A DNA stretch of 54,670 bases, from NCBI GenBank assembly GCA_024655945.1, contig JANLFK010000011.1, positions 86,021 through 140,690 on the forward strand, written 5' to 3'. The DNA comes from a candidate division KSB1 bacterium. GTDB taxonomy: Bacteria; Zhuqueibacterota; Zhuqueibacteria; JANLFK01; Oleimicrobiaceae. The notes under the pieces were generated by a model. That model did no database searches. It was given only the letters and a program-made list of their open reading frames with translations, and had not been told where the DNA came from. Made by a program: the position numbers and the translations under genes. Within the stretch, counting starts at the first letter, position 1. Every line of letters begins with the position of its first letter. Below are positions 27,201 to 33,390 of this stretch, piece by piece.

Positions 27201-28193
27201 ATCGAGCTTGCCTCTATGGCGGGCTCGCTGACCCAGCAGCTCATCGCCTTCAGTCGCAACACCAGGCCCCAGCGCCGCCCCATGCAGCTCAACGAGGTGG
27301 TGCGCGAGACGGCGCGCTTTCTTTCGCATAGCCTGCCCGAGGGGATCGCGCTCAGGACGCATTTGGCCAAAGACCTGCGCATCATCTCCGGCGACCCGGT
27401 GCAGCTGCAGCAGGTGCTCATCAATCTCTGCGTCAATGCACGCGACGCCGTGCCCGAGGGGGGCAAGATCGTCATCAAGACGGACAACGTTACCCTCACC
27501 GACGAGCAACGGCGTCAGTTCAAGAATCAACAGCTGCATGAAGTGGTGCGGCTGCGCGTCTCCGATACAGGCGTAGGCATGGACCAAGAGACGATCAAGC
27601 ACATCTTCGAGCCTTTCTTCACCACCAAGTCGAAAGGGAAGGGCTCCGGATTGGGCTTGTCCATCGTCTACGTCATCGTGGCCGGGCACGGCGGTGAGAT
27701 CCAGGTGAGCAGCGCGCCAGGCCAGGGCGCCACCTTTGACATTTACTTGCCGGCACTGACGGAACAGCTCAAGCCTGAGCCGGAGAAGAAACGGTTGCCG
27801 CTCAAGGGGGGCAATGAGTGTATCCTGCTCGTTGACGACCAGGAAGAGATGCTCGAATTGGGTCAGAGGATGCTCAGCAGGCACGGCTACGAGGTGTTGA
27901 CCGCCAAAGGGGGTGTGGAGGGCGTGGATCTCTTCCGCCAGCGGGCCGACGAAATCGACCTCGTGATCGTGGACCTTCTCATGCCGGACCTACCCGGTGA
28001 AGAGTGTGCCCGCACCATCCGTTCGGAAAAGCCGGAGGTAGCCATACTCTTGACCAGCGGTTTCGTTCCCGCCCCACGCGGGCAGGAGGAGTTGGCGCAG
28101 GTCAGCGACGGCATCCTGCAGAAGCCCTTCGACTTGCGGCAGTTGCTCACGGTGGTGCGCGCTACCCTTGACGCCAAGAAGTCGCCCGACTGA
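24285..28193 (+). CDS. Multi-PAS hybrid histidine kinase with receiver domain
   Basis: 1302-residue soluble sensor kinase with no signal peptide or membrane span. Order: an N-terminal sensory segment (about 1-165) that distantly resembles a PocR-type ligand domain; about six PAS units (roughly 190-300, 310-410, 425-540, 545-670, 680-790, 800-920); a HisKA helix with GGIAHDFNNVLTEILGYA carrying the phospho-histidine; an HATPase domain with N-box INLCVNARDA, DTGVGM and GSGLGLSIVY; and a receiver with phospho-acceptor Asp in VIVDLLMPD and Lys in LQKPFD. No output domain is attached, so a separate regulator is needed. CGGAGG (24271-24276) 8 nt before the ATG at 24285 sets the start. Confidence 0.9.
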   Translation: MISAPAAEEVHARLQAVQDELAQKYHVAIAIRDRHGHSLTTPSKSVEQKASLSASALQGLYHCLSANWLLRDRDAMQGKRLVATLFCGGVALAALPMVVDSDVAAVVRVAQTFGEVRRQLELLNEQVVSSGGAVSGEDFLDPVDVYLGANFLTMLEAIEQAVGEALGVPPAAPAPEAPAALPSLLVTERLLALIPAGAFVATVDWQISAANQELARMLGYAGGQALVGRNLLGDLIDLECLPLLEELQGKNEIVARQVTVRTADGDQLPTVLSMAALEREAGAPPTYLGVVQRVETGMQPPTAPALATAQLQALVEGWPGPALLVDSSQRILRHSRAVEQELGYAAGELAGAHLQSVIAGAEGLFEVAETSPSPAPRVLDVQLLHKSGDRTGARCMAIPAGGAVALLALPAPSTPGVRPDAGDLLRSLVAGLPLACLVCTADGKIFHANVASAALTGYAEEELRGRSLAELVASDEQANAAGWLSGAEAGKLIGVSLTLRRKDGALAAVGARMFTVYGENHTRLVVVALQEAGKVSGADADQCYRQLVETSRDLYWAIEIPDPEHFELAIPLQLSRGFADIPDLATLKAEGGLVRAKITHTPESWETFRRSCLAVFRTGRVMSGVRTVHVDRERKVVQTFSTEILPLYREGKLVGVHGLARDTTEEYLLQQELRRSEEKYRALVEHAAVGVCLVDRQGRVIQVNSAGLEILGASAVEELNRRGIASLLDEQARQVLARELAKGPLRAREVTATRLDGRKVELVVHAREVTTPDHGQCIEAWFTDVTRRRTAERRLRESEERFRSFAESIAEGVVIVNTAGGIVYANRRVAEVFGYTRKELAGMELWEFFHPTERESLRGLFAQLMQGQASRVQTEGDGLTKSAAILRLEVSLTPRRKRGKVVGAFVVLRDVTQQRSLEEQLQQAQKMESVGMLAGGIAHDFNNVLTEILGYASLLDAEEELPEHLRGMVRQIIELASMAGSLTQQLIAFSRNTRPQRRPMQLNEVVRETARFLSHSLPEGIALRTHLAKDLRIISGDPVQLQQVLINLCVNARDAVPEGGKIVIKTDNVTLTDEQRRQFKNQQLHEVVRLRVSDTGVGMDQETIKHIFEPFFTTKSKGKGSGLGLSIVYVIVAGHGGEIQVSSAPGQGATFDIYLPALTEQLKPEPEKKRLPLKGGNECILLVDDQEEMLELGQRMLSRHGYEVLTAKGGVEGVDLFRQRADEIDLVIVDLLMPDLPGEECARTIRSEKPEVAILLTSGFVPAPRGQEELAQVSDGILQKPFDLRQLLTVVRATLDAKKSPD

Positions 28194-28269
28194 GCCACAG
28201 GTGGCTTGCTGACCTGACAGGCCCTGAATGCATAGAGAGGCAAGGACAAATCCACAGGAGGGAAGCCGG

Positions 28270-30525
28270 GTGTTCGACATTGAGCGCTCGTTGGACGAAC
28301 AGATACTGGCCATAGAGAAGATCAAGCCCACGGCCATCTTCGCGGACGGTTTGGACCCACGGGTCATCATGGCCGCGGCGCGGCTGGTGCGTTTTGCCAA
28401 GATCGTTATCCCGGCAAGCGAAGAAGAGATTGCTGCCTTTGCCAAGCGCGCCTGTCCGCAAATGGACGCCACTCGCATCGAGTACTTGCTCGCTAATATC
28501 AAAGCGGTGGACCTGGCGAAGGAGGAAGAGCTCCTCGAGGAGTTCGCGCGGGAGTACGTGCGCATCGGGCGCAAACACGCATGGTTGGGCAGCGAGGAGG
28601 AGGCGCGCGAACTCGTGAGCCAGCCCCCCATGTTTGCCATCATGGCCGTCAAGTTGGGGTATGCCGACATGGCGTTCGGCGGCCTCAAGTATGGGCCGCG
28701 CGAGTTCTTTCGACCCTTCATGCGCATCGTCGGCCAAAAGGGCACGGCCTTCGAGGCGGGGATCTTCGTCCTGCCAGAAGGGCACACGGAGCAGTTTTAC
28801 GAGCAGAACATCGTGGCCTTTGGCGACGTGGCCGTCAACGCGCGTATGACGCCCGCGCGCCTGGCGGACGTGGCCGTGGGCACCTGCAAGATTGCCCGCG
28901 ACATCATCCCGCAGGATGTGCTTCCCTGCATCAACGGCTGCATTGTTTCCTACTCCACCAAGGGGTTGGACGAAGGGCCGTCGGTGGACTTGGTGCGCAA
29001 GGCGGCGGAGCTGGTGCCGCAGCGCTTGGCAGCCTTGGTTCGCCGCGACCCGCGGTACGCTACCATCCGCATCGACGCGGAGGTGCAGATTAGCTGCGCC
29101 ATCTCCCGCGAGGCAGCAGTGGTGAAGTTGGGGGAGCGCTACCATCCCGATTCACCCCTCGGCAGGGTCAACGTCCTCATTGCCCCTAACCTAGACCTGG
29201 GCAATTTTCTCTACAACATGTACGCCACCCGCTACCCGACGGCAAAAAAGTTCCCTGTCTCAGGTGGACTGGCCAACAAGGTCGTGGACTTTTCCAAAGA
29301 GTCCACCGAGAGCGACGTGGTGCTTGGTGCCAAGGCCAACATCCTCATGCTGCTCAAGTCCGGCAAGTGGCAGGCGACCCCGCGTGACCGCTTCTTTCCC
29401 GGCTACCGCATCCTGGCCATCAATCCCGGGTCCACTTCGACAAAGGTCGCTTACTTTGAAGGGGACATCGAGGTCTACGCTGGGGAGATAAAACACAGCG
29501 CCGAGGAACTGGCGCCGTTTGAGGAAATCACCGAGCAGTACGATTTCCGCAAGAGAGTTATTCTCTCGGAACTGCAAGCCAAGCAGATTGACATCAGCCG
29601 CCTGGACGCCGTAGTGGGAAGGGGGGGTCTGATCTGGCCAGTGCCCAGCGGCACCTTTCTGGTCAACGAGTGCATGAAGCAGGACCTGCGCGCCTGCGTA
29701 CAGGGCAGTCATGCCTCGAACCTCGGCGGACTCATTGCCGCCGAGATCGCCGAAGAGCTGGGGATTCTGGCCTACATTGTCGACCCGGTGGTGGTGGACG
29801 AGGTGAGCGAGATCTACAAGATCACCGGCCTGAAGGAGTTGCGGCGCAAAATCATCTCGCACGCGCTAAGCCAGATCGCCACGGCCAAGCGCTATGCAGA
29901 GGAGACGGGCCGCTTCTATCGCGAGATCAACGTCATCGTCGCCCACCTTGGAGGCGGCATTAGCATTGGAGCGCACTTCAAGGGGCGCTATGCCGAGGTC
30001 AACAACGCGCTGGATGGCGAAGGCCCATTCACCCCGGAGCGGAGTGGGTCACTTCCCGTTGGCCAGCTCATTCAGCTTTGCTACTCGGGAAAGTACACGC
30101 TGAAAGAGATGAAGCTGAAGAACAAAGGCCGGGGTGGGCTCATCGACCTGGTGGGAACCTCGGACTTTCGCGAGGTGGAGCGACGCGTGCTGGCCGGCGA
30201 GCCTGAGTTTGTGGCAGTGTTCGAGGCGATGGCCTACCAGGTGGCGCGGTGGATCACCTCTCTTCTGCCCGCCTTTGAAGGAGAGCCGGTTGACCAGGTG
30301 TTGCTGACCGGAGGGCTCGCCCGGTGCCAGCCCTTTGTAGAGCGCATCAAGCAACGCATTGCGGCGCTCAACGTCGGGGTGACCGTCTACCCTGGAGAGA
30401 ACGAGATGACCGCCCTCCGCGACGGGGCGCTGCGCGTCCTCATGGGTAAGGAGAAGGTCAAGACCTATTTGGGAAAGCCATCTCCGGCCGAAGAGGCACA
30501 GGCTGCGCCGCTGGCGGTGAGCTGA
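28270..30525 (+). CDS. ptb-buk: Phosphotransbutyrylase-butyrate kinase fusion
   Basis: 751-residue two-domain enzyme. Residues about 1-385 form a PTA/PTB phosphoacyltransferase: FADGLDPRVIMAAARL, CIVSYSTKGL, VNVLIAPNLDLGNFLYN and a closing VVDFSKES. Residues about 395-740 form a butyrate-kinase-type acetokinase: ILAINPGSTSTKVAYFEGD, VGRGGLIWPVPSGTF, QGSHASNLGGLIA, VIVAHLGGGISIGAH and LLTGGLA. One chain would convert acyl-CoA to acyl-phosphate to free acid plus ATP (or the reverse) in butyrate or branched-chain acid metabolism. The order matches the usual ptb-buk operon. The start is a GTG at 28270, with AGGAGG at 28256-28261 and 8-nt spacing. No frameshift or stop lies at the junction. Confidence 0.92.
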   Translation: MFDIERSLDEQILAIEKIKPTAIFADGLDPRVIMAAARLVRFAKIVIPASEEEIAAFAKRACPQMDATRIEYLLANIKAVDLAKEEELLEEFAREYVRIGRKHAWLGSEEEARELVSQPPMFAIMAVKLGYADMAFGGLKYGPREFFRPFMRIVGQKGTAFEAGIFVLPEGHTEQFYEQNIVAFGDVAVNARMTPARLADVAVGTCKIARDIIPQDVLPCINGCIVSYSTKGLDEGPSVDLVRKAAELVPQRLAALVRRDPRYATIRIDAEVQISCAISREAAVVKLGERYHPDSPLGRVNVLIAPNLDLGNFLYNMYATRYPTAKKFPVSGGLANKVVDFSKESTESDVVLGAKANILMLLKSGKWQATPRDRFFPGYRILAINPGSTSTKVAYFEGDIEVYAGEIKHSAEELAPFEEITEQYDFRKRVILSELQAKQIDISRLDAVVGRGGLIWPVPSGTFLVNECMKQDLRACVQGSHASNLGGLIAAEIAEELGILAYIVDPVVVDEVSEIYKITGLKELRRKIISHALSQIATAKRYAEETGRFYREINVIVAHLGGGISIGAHFKGRYAEVNNALDGEGPFTPERSGSLPVGQLIQLCYSGKYTLKEMKLKNKGRGGLIDLVGTSDFREVERRVLAGEPEFVAVFEAMAYQVARWITSLLPAFEGEPVDQVLLTGGLARCQPFVERIKQRIAALNVGVTVYPGENEMTALRDGALRVLMGKEKVKTYLGKPSPAEEAQAAPLAVS

Positions 30526-30570
30526 AGGGGGCTGTGTCGCCTGACCCATCAGCAGAACGGAAGAGAGCAC

Positions 30571-31284
30571 GTGAGGAAGATGCAATCGCCGCGTAGAGTC
30601 TGGGGCGCGCTTGTCGGATGCCTTTTGCTCTTGCTCGGTGCAACCGCCCCGGTGCACTGCCAGCTGGCAGGAGGCCAGGCCGGAGTGGGTCTGCCGACGG
30701 CCAGTTTCGCCAGACCGCCGCATGACGACCCGGTGGCGCAGGGGGCGCAGCCAGGCTTCTGGTTGCAGGCACTCTACCTGCACCCGCTCGGACCGGTTTA
30801 CCTGCGCACGACCTGTGCCATTGCCTCGTTTGGCGAGAAGGAAAAGACCTTTACCTCAGCAGGGACTATCGCCGGTTTCCGACACGACGTTTTCTCTTTG
30901 GGCACTGGCGTGGAGATTGATCCCTGGAGCGAGTCTACGGTGCGGCCTTTTGCGCATGGCGGAGGCGGGCTCTACCTCTACTCTGGACGGGCCGTCGATG
31001 TGGGCCGAGGTGGGCAGGACACACCCATCGCCCGCGAGGAGTTCCGCTTCAAGTGGAAGCTGCGCTTCGGCGTTGAGTTCGGTGGGGGCTTCATTGTCCA
31101 GCTCGTGCCTGAGCTTGCGCAGCTGCGCCTGAGCCTTGCGTACACCACTGTGTTCAGTGGCGAACTCCGGGGCATGGTGGGCTACGAAGCCGGCGCGCAG
31201 CTGTTCGAATACCCCTACCCTTATCCTGCCAAGCGCCTCGACTACCTGCTGCTGGGCTTGGGTCTGGTCTTTCAACTGCAGTGA
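30571..31284 (+). CDS. Hypothetical exported beta-barrel-like protein
   Basis: 237-residue protein with a signal peptide (GALVGCLLLLLGATAPVHC) and a body of alternating aromatic/small residues arranged as beta-hairpins (HPLGPVYLRTTCAIASFGEK, RPFAHGGGGLYLYSG, WKLRFGVEFGGGFIVQL), ending in LLLGLGLVFQLQ. This predicts an eight-to-ten-strand outer-membrane barrel. The start is a GTG at 30571 with GGAAGAGAG upstream; an ATG at 30580 is also possible. It follows the ptb-buk gene by 45 nt and ends at a shared terminator. Confidence 0.6.
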   Translation: MRKMQSPRRVWGALVGCLLLLLGATAPVHCQLAGGQAGVGLPTASFARPPHDDPVAQGAQPGFWLQALYLHPLGPVYLRTTCAIASFGEKEKTFTSAGTIAGFRHDVFSLGTGVEIDPWSESTVRPFAHGGGGLYLYSGRAVDVGRGGQDTPIAREEFRFKWKLRFGVEFGGGFIVQLVPELAQLRLSLAYTTVFSGELRGMVGYEAGAQLFEYPYPYPAKRLDYLLLGLGLVFQLQ

Positions 31285-31310
31285 CGCTACGCGGTTCCTA
31301 GTCAAAAGCA

Positions 31311-31341
31311 AGAGGCCGACTGCTGAGGGCAGCCGGCCTCT
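31311..31341. terminator. Bidirectional terminator between convergent genes
   Basis: Arms at 31311-31323 and 31329-31341 (AGAGGCCGACTGC and GCAGCCGGCCTCT, one mismatch) around a 5-nt loop. On the minus strand it is followed by TTGCTTTTGA, a T-rich tail; on the plus strand the tail is poor. Confidence 0.65.
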
Positions 31342-31362
31342 CGTATGTTCGGCAGTTGGCCG

Positions 31363-31995
31363 TCAGAACACGATGCCGGCGGTAATACCGACAAAGGTAG
31401 TGGCCTCATCCTTAGTAAAAATGTGGCGATAGAGGCCCTGGATGATCAAGTTCATGCTCTCCGAGAGGGGTGTCTCGAAGCCGGCGCCCGCCGCAATGCC
31501 GAACTTGTTCTCATCATCCTTGTACGTCTCCTTTTCGGAGTAGTAGCCCGGGATGTCTATCTTGACGGTCATTTCGGTGCCGAGCATGTTGTACGTGCCC
31601 TGGCCAAGCAGGAAGAACTGGGTGTGCGCAGTTGCCGGCGTGAGGTAGGGCCGCAGGCCAACGGCGAGCTCGACGATGTGTCCGTTCCCGGTCACGTCGA
31701 AATAGTCCCGGTACGGACCGATCGTCGTCTGCAGCTCGTCCAAGAACTTGTCGCCGTTGAAGGAGAACAGTTCATAGGCGGCACCAAAGGTCACGCCCAG
31801 CCGCTCCGAGGGGAACATGACGTACTGGCCGTGCAGGCTGTAGCCTACCTTGAAATAGTCCTTGAATTCATCCGGTGCGAGAGGGATTGCTCCCCCCGCG
31901 AACAACTCAATCTGGCCGCGACGGGCTTGGGCCAGGGCCTGGCCGGACAGGACAAAAAGCGCCAGGACAAGCAGGACAGTGGTCGTGCGTCTCAT
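31363..31995 (-). CDS. Outer-membrane beta-barrel protein
   Basis: 210-residue protein with a clean signal peptide (TTTVLLVLALFVLSGQALAQ) and amphipathic strands throughout (GQIELFAGGAIPL, RLGVTFGAAYELFSF, HIVELAVGLRPYL, NLIIQGLYRHIFT), ending in ITAGIVF. The terminal Phe is the outer-membrane assembly signal of OmpA/OmpW-like barrels. Function unknown. AAAGGAGGG precedes the ATG. It lies 81 nt downstream of the TPR-CsgG gene and may share its transcript, although a hairpin lies between. Confidence 0.8.
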   Translation of the reverse strand: MRRTTTVLLVLALFVLSGQALAQARRGQIELFAGGAIPLAPDEFKDYFKVGYSLHGQYVMFPSERLGVTFGAAYELFSFNGDKFLDELQTTIGPYRDYFDVTGNGHIVELAVGLRPYLTPATAHTQFFLLGQGTYNMLGTEMTVKIDIPGYYSEKETYKDDENKFGIAAGAGFETPLSESMNLIIQGLYRHIFTKDEATTFVGITAGIVF

Positions 31996-32033
31996 AGGTG
32001 ACCCTCCTTTGGAAGTGAAGCGTTGCGCAGCGT

Positions 32034-32052
32034 GGGCGGTTCTTGCCGCCCG
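32034..32052. terminator. GC hairpin between CsgG-like gene and OMP gene
   Basis: GGGCGG (32034-32039) and CCGCCC (32047-32052) form a compact stem with a 7-nt loop. No T-tract follows; it could attenuate or protect a processed end. Confidence 0.3.
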
Positions 32053-32076
32053 TGTCAGCTAAACGGGTATTTCTGC

Positions 32077-33234
32077 CTACTTGGTGATGACCCGGTCACG
32101 CAGCGCCGGCGCCCCGGCCTTGGTCTTGGTGACCGTAGCAAGGCTATAGGACTCGAACACATCGGTGACCTGCACCTCGCAGAGCTCGTCGATCATCCTG
32201 CCGATCACCTTGCCTGAGACCGGATGCACGATGGGTGCCCCTTCCCGGTAGATGATGCACTTGCGCCCCTTTTTCAAGCCGCTGCTTGAGCTAAGGTCGA
32301 GCGTGACGCGGCTGCCATCGATGCCGATGACATAGCCGTTTGCCAGCGGAAAGTCGTCCCGGAACTTGCCAGCCAGCTCGCTGATCATCTGCGACAGGCT
32401 CTGCAGGCTGATGCCGGTGACGAAAGCGTCCTTGGCTGAAATGATGGTGGCCGTCTCGGTGTCGATGAGTCGTGCGTCGATAGTCACCGAGTTGCCGCCC
32501 TGGGTGATGCTGCCGATCATGACGGCGTCTACGCCGATCCCCTTGCCGATCTGGGCAGCGGTGGAGGCATCCAGCACGCCCGACATGCCCAATTGCTGTT
32601 CGGCAAGGATCTTCTCCAATTGCGCCCGCTCAATGACCTTGAAGCGGTTGAGGTTGACCAGCTCGGTGATCACCTTGTCGAGAAGGTCGATTTGACCGAG
32701 CTCGCGGCCGATCCCTTTGCTGGCGAATGGCAGAACCGCAATGCTCAGCCGTTCCCCTACTGCCGTGGGTCCGGTCGGCTCGCGTTCTGTGGGCTTGGCA
32801 GGCGGCTCTTTGCCCAGCGGGGGTGGTTGTTCGTCAAAGGGGGGCACTTCGCCCTTGGGCGGTGCTTGGCCACGATTGACCAGGTCAAGGAAACGCCGCG
32901 CGCGAGGGGTGGGGGCTTGCGACAGAGAGATGTTCAACTCGCGGCGCGCGTTCTCCAAGTCGCCCAGGTAGTAGTAGCAAATCCCTAACTCCCTGTGCGG
33001 ATAGTACTCGATGAAAGTCGTGCCCTGGGCGCGCTGTTTGGCACTGTCCTTGGCACGAACCTTGAGGGCTTGCTGGAAAAGCTGCACCGCCTCTTGTAGG
33101 CGCCCTTCTTGCGCGGCCTGCAACCCCTGCACATAGTCGGCGTGCCATTGGGGAGTTGGTGCGGCGTGGAGGTCGACGAGCAGAAGGACGCTCACAGTCC
33201 CCGCCAGCGCTGCAAAGGCAACTCTTCGCTTCAT
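32077..33234 (-). CDS. TPR and CsgG-domain exported protein
   Basis: 385-residue exported protein. After a signal peptide (AFAALAGTVSVLLLVDLHAA) come TPR-like helices (about 28-115: YVQGLQAAQEGRLQEAVQLF, ELGICYYYLGDLENARREL), a Pro-rich linker (about 130-160), and a CsgG-like domain (about 165-300) with LSIAVLPFASKG, RFKVIERAQLEKILAEQ and DAVMIGSIT. A C-terminal beta-rich part (about 305-385) resembles FlgT-type ends. Such proteins are outer-membrane-associated assembly or secretion factors. GAGGG precedes the ATG at 33234; the 40-residue upstream extension overlaps the promoter and is unlikely. Confidence 0.8.
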   Translation of the reverse strand: MKRRVAFAALAGTVSVLLLVDLHAAPTPQWHADYVQGLQAAQEGRLQEAVQLFQQALKVRAKDSAKQRAQGTTFIEYYPHRELGICYYYLGDLENARRELNISLSQAPTPRARRFLDLVNRGQAPPKGEVPPFDEQPPPLGKEPPAKPTEREPTGPTAVGERLSIAVLPFASKGIGRELGQIDLLDKVITELVNLNRFKVIERAQLEKILAEQQLGMSGVLDASTAAQIGKGIGVDAVMIGSITQGGNSVTIDARLIDTETATIISAKDAFVTGISLQSLSQMISELAGKFRDDFPLANGYVIGIDGSRVTLDLSSSSGLKKGRKCIIYREGAPIVHPVSGKVIGRMIDELCEVQVTDVFESYSLATVTKTKAGAPALRDRVITK

Positions 33235-33304
33235 GGTAGGTCCCTCAGAGTTATTGCTCCCGCACTTCCGACGCCAGGACGGACGGAACTGTTTCCGGGC
33301 CTGT

Positions 33305-33333
33305 AAGGTACGCAAATACCGGCCAAATAGCAA
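33305..33333 (-). promoter_or_regulatory. Promoter candidate for TPR-CsgG gene
   Basis: On the minus strand, TTGCTA (33328-33333) and TACCTT (33305-33310) are separated by 17 bp, with ATTTGCG before the -10. It leaves a leader of about 65 nt to the ATG at 33234. Confidence 0.5.
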
Positions 33334-33390
33334 GCGATTTTTCCCACGATACAAGTGCCACTCGCGTAGGGCATCCTCTTGCTACCTCTG

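Noticed and set aside
26121-27884. A 587-codon minus-strand open frame
   Set aside because: Antisense to the histidine kinase; no domain, no ribosome-binding site, composition of a shadow.
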